DNA of 64,000 nt from Pleurocapsa minor GSE-CHR-MK 17-07R. Its GTDB lineage: Bacteria > Chloroflexota > Anaerolineae > Aggregatilineales > Phototrophicaceae. The notes beneath the pieces were generated by a model. It ran no database searches and was not told where the DNA came from. It was given only the letters and a program-made list of their open reading frames with translations. This document shows, in pieces, positions 42,002 to 50,424 of this stretch. The DNA is taken from assembly GCA_019359125.1 (NCBI GenBank), contig JAHHHY010000002.1, forward strand, positions 558,001-622,000. Direction: 5' to 3'. The position numbers and the translations under genes were made by a program. Within the stretch, counting starts at the first letter, position 1. Every line of letters begins with the position of its first letter.

Positions 42002-42667
42002 TTATTGCAGTGTGAGCAGGTAGGCGACGACGTCTTCGAGTTCCTGCGGCGTCAGCACATCGCCGAAGCCCATGGGCATATTCAGCGCCCAGGCCGGCTC
42101 GCCATCGCGCACCGGTGCGATGAAGTCCTGCGGCGCGACGATCGACGTGTGGAGATATTCGCTGGCGGTCTGGCCATCGACGCGGGTCTCGGCCTTCACG
42201 GGGATGTTCCACAGGCCGGGGCCGATCAGACGCAGCTCATCCGGGGTGATCGAATGGCACGATGCGCACGCCCAGGCAGAGCCATCGGGCAGCGTATGCT
42301 GTGCGTTAAAAACGACCTGGCCATTGGCGGGGTCACCCGCGCCAGCGGCGGCAACTTCCACCGGCGCGACCGTCGGCGGTGCGGCGACAGTCGGGGGCAG
42401 CGGGGTGGCCGTGGGCGGCAGCGGCGTCGCGGTCGGCGGAACAGGTGTCGCGGTCGGGGGAATCGGCGTTGGGGTGTTGGTGGGCGGCAGCGGCGTCGCG
42501 GTGGGCGCCTCGGCGGTGAGCTGGTCAGCCGTGGCGGCCAGCGCAATCTGGGTTTCCTGTACCTCAGCGGCCCACTCTGGCGTGGCGACTGAGCCGCAGC
42601 CCGAGACGACGGCCATCAGGGCAGCCGCCGATACGGTGAAAAGTCCTCTAACCAAAAGCGCGCGCAT
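42002..42667 (-). CDS. Cytochrome c lipoprotein with Pro/Thr-rich linker
   Basis: A 221-residue membrane-anchored cytochrome. A lipoprotein signal ends at VVSGC (about residue 22). Residues about 55-105 are a PTATPLPPT-type repeat linker that projects the haem domain from the membrane. The haem is bound by CASCH (about residue 134), and a distal axial Met is in LNMPMGFGD near 195. One haem, as in class I cytochromes c used for electron delivery to oxidases. The start at 42667 (MRALLVRG) gives a proper signal; the in-frame start at 42784 lies upstream of the promoter. The linker is encoded by 18-bp DNA repeats. Confidence 0.88.
   Translation of the reverse strand: MRALLVRGLFTVSAAALMAVVSGCGSVATPEWAAEVQETQIALAATADQLTAEAPTATPLPPTNTPTPIPPTATPVPPTATPLPPTATPLPPTVAAPPTVAPVEVAAAGAGDPANGQVVFNAQHTLPDGSAWACASCHSITPDELRLIGPGLWNIPVKAETRVDGQTASEYLHTSIVAPQDFIAPVRDGEPAWALNMPMGFGDVLTPQELEDVVAYLLTLQ
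42394..42501. repeat. Imperfect tandem repeats encoding the cytochrome linker
   Basis: About six imperfect copies of an 18-bp unit (GGCGGCAGCGGCGTCGCG-like on the plus strand) encode the PTATPLPPT linker of the cytochrome c lipoprotein. The unit keeps the reading frame, so copy-number change would alter linker length without a frameshift. Confidence 0.7.
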
Positions 42668-42720
42668 GCGGGGATTCTCCGAACTGACATAAGTGTTTGT
42701 GCAAAGGTGAACAATTGGGA

Positions 42721-42749
42721 AGTATAGTCTTACGCTGTCATCGTCGCAA
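42721..42749 (-). promoter_or_regulatory. Promoter of the cytochrome c gene
   Basis: On the minus strand TTGCGA (42744-42749) and TATACT (42721-42726) are separated by 17 bp. The expected start near 42714 gives a leader of about 47 nt to the ATG at 42667. Confidence 0.65.
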
Positions 42750-42836
42750 TAGTGCGCCTTTACTTTTTGGTTGTGAAAACCCACGTTTCACGATACCTTA
42801 AGGGAGCAAAATCACGCACAAGGAAATGGAATCTGC

Positions 42837-45101
42837 ATGGGTACTCTGAACCCTGATTTGCTGTCGAAAGACCTCGATAATGCCCTCAATGAGGCGGTGC
42901 TGCTGAAAGATCAGTTTCGCAAGCCGACGCTGATGCCGGAGATCATTCTGCTGGCGCTGCTGCGCACCAAAGACACGTCGGCTGCCCGCGTGCTGGAGAG
43001 TTTCCAGCAGGCCCGTGGCGTCGACCTGGCCAAGCTGGACCGGCAGACGGTGGTCGCCATCGAGACGCGCCGCGATACCGATGGCAACCTGGACTTTCCC
43101 GCGCGCGGCAATCGCATGGTGCCGCTGAGCAAGTCCGCCATCATCCTGATTGACGACGCGCTGACGCTGTCGAACTCGCGCGATGAAGTGCGCGTGGATA
43201 CCGACCATGTACTCAGCGTGCTGGCCGAAAGCACGCAAAGCACCAGCGGTATTCTGCGCCAGCAGGGCATCACGCCGAAGGCCATCAACGACCTGCTGGC
43301 TGATAATTCGCAGCTGATGCGTAAAGACACGACCACGACCGACATCGTGGCTGGCGCGAAAACCGGCCGCCTGCGCGCGGTCTATTTCCGCGAGAGCCTG
43401 CTGCGTGACATGATCAATATCCTCACGCAGTCGGTCAACCGGCATATCCTGCTGCTGGGGCCGGATGGCGTGGGCAAGCGCACGCTGGCCTACAGCCTCG
43501 CGCTGCTGATGAGCGAAGGTAAAGGCCCGAAAGGCCTGACCAGCCTGGTGACGATCGACGAGACGGCGTTGCTGGACAGCGACCAGAAGGCGGTGCGCGC
43601 TGGCATGAATCAGGCACGCGGCGGTGTGCTGTTCGTGCCGCATCTGCATCGCTTCTTTGGCGGGGCGCTGCGGGCGGAATTCTCCAAGGCGACACCGCTG
43701 CTTCAGAAAGCGTTCCTGGAGGATGACCCGGTCATCATCGGCACGACGACCGAGCAGGAATACAACCAGCGCCTCGCCAATGTGACCGCTGTGGCCGAGC
43801 ATGCCCAGATCCTGCGCGTGCCCGAGGCCACGCCTGAGGAATCGCTGGAAATCCTGAAGGTGCTGCGCCCGCATCTGGAGAGCGATTACGACCTGAAGAT
43901 CACCGACGAGGCGCTGACCGTGACCGCGCGCCTGGCCAAGCGTTACCTGGGCACGATGCCCCTGCCGCGCAGCGCCGAACACCTGATGCATCGTGCCGCT
44001 GCGATGGTCACCATGAGCCGCCAGAATCCGCACAGCTTCAGGACCGGCACGCCGCCCCCGCCGCCGGAGGATCCCGCAGACAAGGTGCTGGATGCCGAGG
44101 ATATCACGCTGGCCGCCAGTCAGATGACCGGCGTGCCGGTCAGCAAGCTGGGCGAAGATGAACGTGCCCGTTATGCCAGTATGGTGGAGTACCTGAAAGA
44201 GCGCCTGATCGGGCAGGATGCGGCGATGCTGGCCGTCAGCCGCGCCATCAAGACCGCGCGCGTGGGCCTGAAAGACCCACGCAGGCCGATTGGCGCGTTC
44301 CTGTTCCTGGGCCCGACGGGCGTCGGCAAGACCGAGCTGTCGCGCGCGCTGGCGGAATTTATGTTTGGCAGCGAAGACGCGATGCTGGCGCTCGATATGT
44401 CCGAATTTAAGGACGAGTCCAGCCTGAACCGTTTGATCGGCAGCCCCAGCGGCTACGTCGACAGCGAGGCCGGCGGCCAGCTCACCGAACGCGTCAAGCA
44501 GCAGCCGTATATCATCGTGCTGTTTGACGAGGTGGAGAAGGCGCATCCGCGCATCATGGACATCCTCTTGCAGGTGATCGAGGAAGGCCGCCTGACGGAC
44601 GGGCGCGGCAACACGACCAATTTCAGCGAGACGGTCATCATCCTGACCAGCAACCTGGGCTCCGAGAGCCTGGCCGTGCCGGTCATCACCGATGAGGTGC
44701 GCGAGGAAGCGATGGAGGAAGTGCGCACCTGGTTCCGCCCTGAATTCCTCAATCGTCTCGATGAAGTCATCATGTTTAACGCGCTGTCCAACGACGATCT
44801 GGGCGCGATTCTGCGCCTGCTGCTGAAGAAAGAGGTCAAGCTGGGGGCCGAGCGCGGCCTGAAGCTGGACTTCACCGATGCTGCCGTCACGTGGATGCTG
44901 GCGCAGAACGACGAGCCGGAATATGGGGCGCGCCCGCTGCGGCGCATCATCCGCCGGAATGTGCGCGAGCCGCTGGCGGATTTTCTGCTGCGCGCTAATC
45001 CGCCGGCGGGCACGGCTGTCAAAATCGATTCGCCCAATGGCACCCATCTGACGTTTTCGGCCATCATCGATGGCAAGGAAGTGAGCGTGGGCGCGGGCTG
45101 A
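42837..45101 (+). CDS. Clp/ClpB-family AAA+ ATPase with degenerate first nucleotide-binding domain
   Basis: A 754-residue two-domain Hsp100 protein. Residues 1-150 form a Clp N-domain. NBD1 (about 175-395) keeps a Walker A-like GPDGVGKR (208-215), but Walker B reads LFVPHLH (265-271) instead of hhhhDEIH, the arginine-finger region (AEHAQILRVPE) lacks Arg, and no aromatic pore loop is visible. NBD2 (about 455-670) is complete: GPTGVGKT 492-499, VLFDEVEKAH, TSNLGS and FRPEFLNRLDE. There is no coiled-coil middle domain as in ClpB and no ClpP-binding GF loop. It is probably an unfoldase driven by NBD2 alone. Divergent from the cytochrome gene. Confidence 0.88.
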   Translation: MGTLNPDLLSKDLDNALNEAVLLKDQFRKPTLMPEIILLALLRTKDTSAARVLESFQQARGVDLAKLDRQTVVAIETRRDTDGNLDFPARGNRMVPLSKSAIILIDDALTLSNSRDEVRVDTDHVLSVLAESTQSTSGILRQQGITPKAINDLLADNSQLMRKDTTTTDIVAGAKTGRLRAVYFRESLLRDMINILTQSVNRHILLLGPDGVGKRTLAYSLALLMSEGKGPKGLTSLVTIDETALLDSDQKAVRAGMNQARGGVLFVPHLHRFFGGALRAEFSKATPLLQKAFLEDDPVIIGTTTEQEYNQRLANVTAVAEHAQILRVPEATPEESLEILKVLRPHLESDYDLKITDEALTVTARLAKRYLGTMPLPRSAEHLMHRAAAMVTMSRQNPHSFRTGTPPPPPEDPADKVLDAEDITLAASQMTGVPVSKLGEDERARYASMVEYLKERLIGQDAAMLAVSRAIKTARVGLKDPRRPIGAFLFLGPTGVGKTELSRALAEFMFGSEDAMLALDMSEFKDESSLNRLIGSPSGYVDSEAGGQLTERVKQQPYIIVLFDEVEKAHPRIMDILLQVIEEGRLTDGRGNTTNFSETVIILTSNLGSESLAVPVITDEVREEAMEEVRTWFRPEFLNRLDEVIMFNALSNDDLGAILRLLLKKEVKLGAERGLKLDFTDAAVTWMLAQNDEPEYGARPLRRIIRRNVREPLADFLLRANPPAGTAVKIDSPNGTHLTFSAIIDGKEVSVGAG

Positions 45102-45128
45102 TCCTTCCCGTGCGCGCCAGATGCAGGG

Positions 45129-45157
45129 TTGACACCCGCCTGTGATGCCAACACAAT
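45129..45157 (+). promoter_or_regulatory. Promoter of the phosphohexomutase gene
   Basis: Consensus TTGACA (45129-45134) and CACAAT (45152-45157) are 17 bp apart, with the start expected near 45164 and the ATG at 45203. Confidence 0.58.
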
Positions 45158-45202
45158 CGCCCCATGCTGTCAGGCATTGGACCGACCAGAAACGAGGAAA
45201 CA

Positions 45203-46624
45203 ATGACCGAAGTCAATGCGACGATTTTCCGTAAATACGATATCCGCGGCACGGCCGTGGGCGATGACGCCCAGCTCACCCCGACACTGGCACTCCTCGT
45301 GGGCAAGGGACTGGGGACTTATTTGCCCACAGCGTTTGGCACCGAACGCGTGTTTGTGGGCCGCGACAACCGCCTGACGTCGCCCGCGCTGCATGCCGCC
45401 ATGATCGAAGGCCTGCTCTCCACCGGCATGGCCGTGACCGATATTGGCGAGTCCATCACGCCGACGGTGTATTACGCCGCAGCCAGCTATGGCAGCAAGG
45501 GCGCCGGCGTACAGATCACCGGCAGCCACCTGACCACAAAATACAACGGCATCAAGATGAGCTATGGCTCACTGGCGCTGTTTGACCAGCAGATTCAGGA
45601 CGTGCTGAAGCTCATCCAGACGGATGCATTTACCGTGGGGCAGGGCGTGCTGTCGCAGGATTTCGACCTGGTCAACCGGCACATGGCGCGTATCCAGGGC
45701 ATGGTGACGCTGGCCAAGCCGATGAAGGTCGTGCTGGATGCCGGCAATGGCCTGATCGGCGGCATCTTCCCGCAGGTGCTGCGCAACCTGGGCTGTGAGG
45801 TCGTTGAGCTGTATACCGAGAGCGACGGCACCTATCCCAATCACCTGCCGAACCCGGAAGACCCGGAGATGACCAAAGACCTGGAGGCCAAAGTCATCGA
45901 GACGGGCGCGGACATCGGCCTGGCGTTTGACGGCGACAGTGACCGCTGCGGCTTCATCGATGAGCACGGGCACCATATCGCGGCCGACCGCCTGCTGGCG
46001 ATTCTGGCGCGTGATGTGCTGACGCGCATCCCCGGCGCGACGATTGTATATGACGTGAAATGTTCGCAGGCCCTGCCGGACATCATCCGCCAGCATGGCG
46101 GCGTGCCCGTCATGTGGAAGACCGGGCACAGCCTGATGAAGCAGAAAATTGCCGAGCTGGGTAGCCCACTGGGCGGCGAGGTGAGCGGGCATCTGTTCAC
46201 GGGTGAGAATTACTATGGCTTTGACGACGCGCCGCTGGTAGCGCTGCGCGCCTTGCAGGTGTTCTCGCAGACCGACAAGACGGTGAGCGAGATTTTTGCC
46301 GAGCTGCCGCAGTTAGAGGCGACGCCGGAGATTATCCTGCCCGCGCCGGACCACCTGAAATTCCAGATTATCGAGGACATCACGAAGGCGCTGGACGAGA
46401 CCTACGAGGTGTTCACGCTGGACGGCGCGAGGGCGCAGTTTGAAAACGGCTGGGGGGTGGTGCGCGCCAGCAATACCCAGCCCGCCGTGACGCTGCGCTT
46501 TGAAGCGTATACCGCGCCCGACCTGGTGAAGTATATGAACCTGTTCAAGGCGCAGCTGGACAAGTATCCCGAAGTGGATACCACGATCTTGCAGGGGCAC
46601 ATCCGTAATTTCAGCGCGAAGGGA
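45203..46624 (+). CDS. Phosphomannomutase/phosphoglucomutase family protein
   Basis: A 474-residue alpha-D-phosphohexomutase. The phosphoserine loop reads QITGSHLTTKYNG (Ser108; TGSH in place of the commoner TASH). The metal loop is DGDSDR (243-248; one G to S change from DGDGDR), the sugar loop is GGEVSGH, and the phosphate-binding end is RASNTQPAVTLRFEA. This is the ManB/AlgC architecture interconverting hexose-6- and 1-phosphates, which would feed glgC and glycosyltransferases. The ATG at 45203 has a GAGGA site. The specificity for glucose or mannose cannot be settled. Confidence 0.9.
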
Positions 46625-46653
46625 TAGCCTTCAGCTCCATGCAGCAAATGAAG

Positions 46654-46686
46654 CGGGGCGCACCAACATGATGCGCCCCGGTTTTA
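46654..46686 (+). terminator. Rho-independent terminator of the phosphohexomutase gene
   Basis: A 9-bp perfect stem (CGGGGCGCA 46654-46662 with TGCGCCCCG 46672-46680) is followed by GTTTTATGTTTTA. It lies between the mutase gene and the convergent Uma2 gene. Confidence 0.82.
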
Positions 46687-46690
46687 TGTT

Positions 46691-47254
46691 TTATTCCTCG
46701 AACAGCGAGGCCACATTCACGCTGAAGCCGGGCAGGGTGTCGCCAGCGTCCAGCGTGTCTTCGGCTGTCAGGATATCGGCGCTGCCATCCGCACGATAGA
46801 CCTCGACCAGACGTTTACGCGGTAGGGCGATCCACACGAGCTGTACCCCGTGTGCAATCAGCCATGCTGCTTTTTCGCGCATGCGCGGCAGGCTGTCATC
46901 CGGCGACTGCACCTCGACAGCGATGTCGGGCAGTTGGGTGGCCGCGCCACGGGTGACTATGGGTTGCAGGCGTTCGGCACGGGTAAAGGCTACGTCGGGT
47001 TGGCGAACGTTGTGCAGGTCATTGACAGACCGATACCAGACATACAGCACGGTGCGCCCAAGTTTCTCCGGCGAAGCAAAACTGCTCAACGCGGTGCCGA
47101 TTGTGCAGGCAATCACGCTCATTTCTTCGGTATTCTCCCGGGACACCACATTCCCGTTCACAAGTTCAAAGAACCTATCCTGGTTTTCGGGGCGCGACAC
47201 GAACGCTTCGAAGTCGTCAATAGTCATCGGCTCCGTGATGGGCGTGACCATCAT
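46691..47254 (-). CDS. Uma2-family (DUF820) PD-(D/E)XK protein
   Basis: A 188-residue protein of the Uma2/DUF820 family, which is expanded in cyanobacteria and Chloroflexota. The restriction-fold active site is visible: Asp in VRQPDVAF, Glu in IAVEVQSPDDS and Lys in MREKAAWLIAHG, with the usual VQLVWI strand after it. The N-terminus has the typical MTIDDFEAF and FELVNG segments. The biological function of the family is not established. The ATG at 47254 has a GGAGA site, and a second ATG follows directly. It lies 34 nt downstream of the GT4 gene on the same strand. Confidence 0.85.
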   Translation of the reverse strand: MMVTPITEPMTIDDFEAFVSRPENQDRFFELVNGNVVSRENTEEMSVIACTIGTALSSFASPEKLGRTVLYVWYRSVNDLHNVRQPDVAFTRAERLQPIVTRGAATQLPDIAVEVQSPDDSLPRMREKAAWLIAHGVQLVWIALPRKRLVEVYRADGSADILTAEDTLDAGDTLPGFSVNVASLFEE

Positions 47255-47288
47255 GATTCTCCAGACATCCAACGCTTATAAGTATACG

Positions 47289-48392
47289 TTATTTCGCGGT
47301 CAGGTCGGCATACAACGCCAGCAGCCGGGCCGTCGATGCGTCCAGAGAATAGTTTGACCGCACATGCTGTACAAGCGCGGCTTCGTCGTGAGGCGCATCG
47401 TGCAGCGTTGCGATCGCATCGGCCAGTGCGAGTGCACTTCCCGCAGGGACACTCAGCCCCAGCATGGGATCATCGGGCAGGATGCCGACGGCTGTCCCGG
47501 CGCTGCGCAGACCGCGTGACGCCGCTTCCAGCAGCGCGACCGGCATGCCCTCGTGCAACGAGGCATAGACGTGCAGCGCGGCGCTGTCGAAATGTGCAAA
47601 TACCTGCTCGCGGCTGACCTTGCCGTGGAATGTCACCCGATCATCCACGCCCAGCCGCTGTGCAATATACTGTAACCGTTGCAGCAGCGGACCCGTCCCC
47701 AGCATATCAAGCGTGTAGCCCACCGGCAGCAGGCGAAGTGCCTCCAGCAGCGTCTGCTGCGCCTTCACCGGCACCAGCGAACCGACATGGACCAGCCTGT
47801 AAGGGGTGCGGCTTTTCGGTCGTTCGTCGCCATCGTCTATCGGAATGCCCAGCGGGAGGACCAAGACACGTTCATCTGGCACGGCGGGCATCTGTCGGCG
47901 CAGATACGCGCTCATAACCACCAGATGCGTCGCCGAAAGTGCCTGTCGTGCAGTCCAGCGGCCCAGCGGCGAGCGCGCATTGCCGTAATCGATGTCGTCC
48001 AGCGCGACCAGCTCCCCGCCGACCACAGAGACCAGCGACGGAATCCCCAGCCAGCGCCCCGCCCACGAAGCCAGCGCACCGGTCTCATCGGCCCAGGTGG
48101 CGTGAATCAGGTCAAACGGACTATCGTGATGCAGATGCCTGAGCGTTTGCAATGCGCGCAGCCACAGCGTGAAGCGCCTGATGCCGCGCACCTGTCCCGC
48201 ACCCAGCGGTGTGACTGGCACATTATGCCAGCGATAGGGAGTCGTTGTGCCCGGATAGCGCAGCGCAATCACGTGCAGGTCGACATGCGCTGACAGCGCC
48301 CGCACCAGGTCATCCTGCGCGGGAATGGCGCGGTCGGCCTCGTGCGCGCTGTAGCCGGGTAACACATAGGCGATATGCAGGCGACGGCTCAT
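47289..48392 (-). CDS. GT4-family glycosyltransferase
   Basis: A 367-residue GT-B glycosyltransferase. The acceptor lobe starts with HIAYVLPGYSAHEADRAIP, and the donor lobe holds RLVHVGSLVPVKAQQTLLEAL and the acidic motif YASLHEGMPVALLEAAS. The last of four genes transcribed from 51832, with a 4-bp ATGA overlap with the flippase gene. The operon context (radical SAM, methyltransferase, flippase) suggests it builds a membrane-bound glycan or lipid. Donor sugar unknown. Confidence 0.86.
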   Translation of the reverse strand: MSRRLHIAYVLPGYSAHEADRAIPAQDDLVRALSAHVDLHVIALRYPGTTTPYRWHNVPVTPLGAGQVRGIRRFTLWLRALQTLRHLHHDSPFDLIHATWADETGALASWAGRWLGIPSLVSVVGGELVALDDIDYGNARSPLGRWTARQALSATHLVVMSAYLRRQMPAVPDERVLVLPLGIPIDDGDERPKSRTPYRLVHVGSLVPVKAQQTLLEALRLLPVGYTLDMLGTGPLLQRLQYIAQRLGVDDRVTFHGKVSREQVFAHFDSAALHVYASLHEGMPVALLEAASRGLRSAGTAVGILPDDPMLGLSVPAGSALALADAIATLHDAPHDEAALVQHVRSNYSLDASTARLLALYADLTAK

Positions 48393-49618
48393 GCGCTGTG
48401 CCTTCTTGACCAGGCCAGGCTGGCCAGCGCGATAGACTCAGCAGCCAGCACGGACCACGCGGCTCCGAGTGCGCCCAGGCCAGGAATCAGCAGCAGGCCA
48501 AGTACAATTTGCATCGTGAGGCTGAGCAGGTTGACGCCATTGACCATGCGTTCGCGCCGCACCGCAAACGCATACAGCGTATACGCGCCGCGCAGCGTCC
48601 CGATGGCCAGCGCCAGCACAAGCACGAACAGGACCGGAAAGCCGTCAGCGAAGGTCCCGCCATACACGAAGCTGATCGCCCACTCGCCCAGCGCCAGACT
48701 GCCGAGGATGCAGGCCGCGCCAAAGGCCAATAGTCCTGCCAGGATGCGGTTGAAGGTGCGTTCGCGGGCGTCGCGCTCTCGGCTGATCGAAGCCAGCACG
48801 GGCATCATCGCGCCGAACAGGGCGTTCGGGGCCAGTCGTGCCGCATCGGTGAAGCGCGTCATGGCCGCGAACAGCCCGACCGCCGCCAGCGAGGACAGGC
48901 TTTCGAGCGCGATGACCGCGGCGCGCATCTGCAGCGCCGAGAGCGCCGCGCTGGCCGCAAAGGGAAACGATGAACGCAGCATCGCCTGCATGTCGTGTGC
49001 CGACGGCCAGCGGGCTAGCGGTGCACGGCCGATATAGCGCTTCTCGATCAGCACAGCGGCCAGTAATTGTCCCAGCGAGGTCAGCACGTTCAGCACAGTC
49101 ACATCCATGATCGTCCCGCCGCCCGCAATAGCTGCCGCCGTCAGGGCAAGCTGGATCGCCAGCATGCCGATATTCAGCGCGAGCACCCAGCCAATCGCGT
49201 CGACGGCCTTGAATATGGCCGAAAGGGTGCTGAACATCGGCAGGATGACCACCATCGGCGCGGACAGCCGCAGCCCCATGATGACCAGCGGTTCATCGCT
49301 GAGCAGCGGGGCGAAACCCAGAATGCCCAGCAGGATGCCGCCGCCGATGACGACGCGCCAGAGCAGCGCGGTGAAGGCCATCTGATTGGCCAGCGCGGGC
49401 GACTCGCCCAGGTCACGCGTCATCAGCGTGGAGATGCCCATATCGGCCAGGATAGCCAGCGGGTAAATCCAGGCGCTGACGGCCGCATAGATGCCGAAGC
49501 TGGTCTCGCCCAGGCTGCGCGCGATCAGCGCGGCCAGCAGAAAAGACAGGAAGGCCCCGCCGATATTGCTGGCCAGCAGGATGACGGCTCCGCGTTTCAG
49601 CCTGGCCGCCGCGCTCAT
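48389..49618 (-). CDS. Oligosaccharide flippase-like membrane protein (MOP superfamily)
   Basis: A 409-residue protein with about twelve predicted transmembrane helices. The N-terminal GAVILLASNIGGAFLSFLLAALIARSLGETSFGIYA is typical of Wzx-type polysaccharide exporters. It would flip a lipid-linked glycan across the membrane. It overlaps the methyltransferase gene upstream and the GT4 gene downstream by 4 bp each (ATGA), so the genes are tightly coupled. It is slightly shorter than the usual 420-500 residues. Confidence 0.83.
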   Translation of the reverse strand: MSAAARLKRGAVILLASNIGGAFLSFLLAALIARSLGETSFGIYAAVSAWIYPLAILADMGISTLMTRDLGESPALANQMAFTALLWRVVIGGGILLGILGFAPLLSDEPLVIMGLRLSAPMVVILPMFSTLSAIFKAVDAIGWVLALNIGMLAIQLALTAAAIAGGGTIMDVTVLNVLTSLGQLLAAVLIEKRYIGRAPLARWPSAHDMQAMLRSSFPFAASAALSALQMRAAVIALESLSSLAAVGLFAAMTRFTDAARLAPNALFGAMMPVLASISRERDARERTFNRILAGLLAFGAACILGSLALGEWAISFVYGGTFADGFPVLFVLVLALAIGTLRGAYTLYAFAVRRERMVNGVNLLSLTMQIVLGLLLIPGLGALGAAWSVLAAESIALASLAWSRRHSA

Positions 49619-50424
49619 GCAGGGGTGTCCGTGCGCGTTAGTTCGATCCAGTAATGGTCAGAAAAGTTGGCCAGCGCGGGCCAGTCGCGGGTCGCGTTAT
49701 CGAGGCGCATCAGCCGGGACAGCAGGCGTGGGCGGCGCTCCAGCACGGGATACATGTCGCTGGGGGGCAGGAAGAAGCCGACCGGCAGCACGCGTGCCCG
49801 CCGGAAATACGGGGCAAACGCGCGCGTCACGCGGGCGACCGAGGGATAGCGGATGGCGATGTCGCCGGTGTCGGTGTGAAAGACGATGCTTGTGCGCCAG
49901 CGGCGAAAGGCGGTGCCCAGGTTGCCGTGCGCGCCATGCCACGCCATCTCCCACAGGCAGCGCGGCGCCATGATGCACAGCGCGACCGTGCCGCCGGCAT
50001 TGACCTGCCCAGCGAGCCAGCGCGCCGTCAATGGTAGATCGTGGACGCAGTTGAAGACGCCAAAATTGGAGAATGCGAGCTGATAATTCCCGCTGAGCGG
50101 CGTATTGCCGAGCGCGTTCAGGTCGAGGGGCAGCACCCGCGCCCCCGCGAAACCAGCCAGCCGCGCCGAGGCAATCTCGCGCATGGCCGGACTGACATCG
50201 GTGGCGGTGACGACGCGCTGGTGCGTCGCCAGAAAGTGGGCATCCTCGCCAGTGCCACAGCCCAGTTCGAGGACAGCAGCACCCGCCGGAGCCAGTGCCA
50301 GCAGGCGCTGCTGGATGCGGTCCCGTAATGCCCGCGCTATGGGCGAGCGGGTGAAGTCGGCATCATAGCTGGGCGCCAGCGCGTCAAATGGCGCCGCCTC
50401 ACTGTGCGGCGGGCTGGATGACAC
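49615..50424 (-). CDS. Class I SAM-dependent methyltransferase
   Basis: A 269-residue methyltransferase with motif I VLELGCGTGEDAHFLA (about residue 50), the acidic residue in TATDVSPAM, and a later SNFGVFNCVHDL segment. The remainder (about 150-269) is a lid or substrate domain. The start is GTG at 50424, which lies within the end of the radical-SAM gene (26-bp overlap). The product overlaps with the flippase gene by 4 bp. In this operon it probably acts on the lipid or glycan made or modified by the radical-SAM enzyme (inference). Confidence 0.82.
   Translation of the reverse strand: MSSSPPHSEAAPFDALAPSYDADFTRSPIARALRDRIQQRLLALAPAGAAVLELGCGTGEDAHFLATHQRVVTATDVSPAMREIASARLAGFAGARVLPLDLNALGNTPLSGNYQLAFSNFGVFNCVHDLPLTARWLAGQVNAGGTVALCIMAPRCLWEMAWHGAHGNLGTAFRRWRTSIVFHTDTGDIAIRYPSVARVTRAFAPYFRRARVLPVGFFLPPSDMYPVLERRPRLLSRLMRLDNATRDWPALANFSDHYWIELTRTDTPA

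Noticed and set aside
42394-42501. CRISPR-like repeat block
   Set aside because: The units abut directly with no spacers and keep a reading frame; they code for a protein linker.
42826-42849. Seven-codon frame (ATG at 42826) just before the Clp start as a leader peptide
   Set aside because: Its ribosome-binding site would overlap its start; the same AAGGA is well placed for the ATG at 42837.
42798-45203. Long minus-strand open frame (801 codons) opposite the Clp gene
   Set aside because: It is the antisense of a well-supported AAA+ gene in GC-rich DNA. Its translation is Arg/His/Gln-rich with no domain, and the plus-strand frame has every NBD2 motif.
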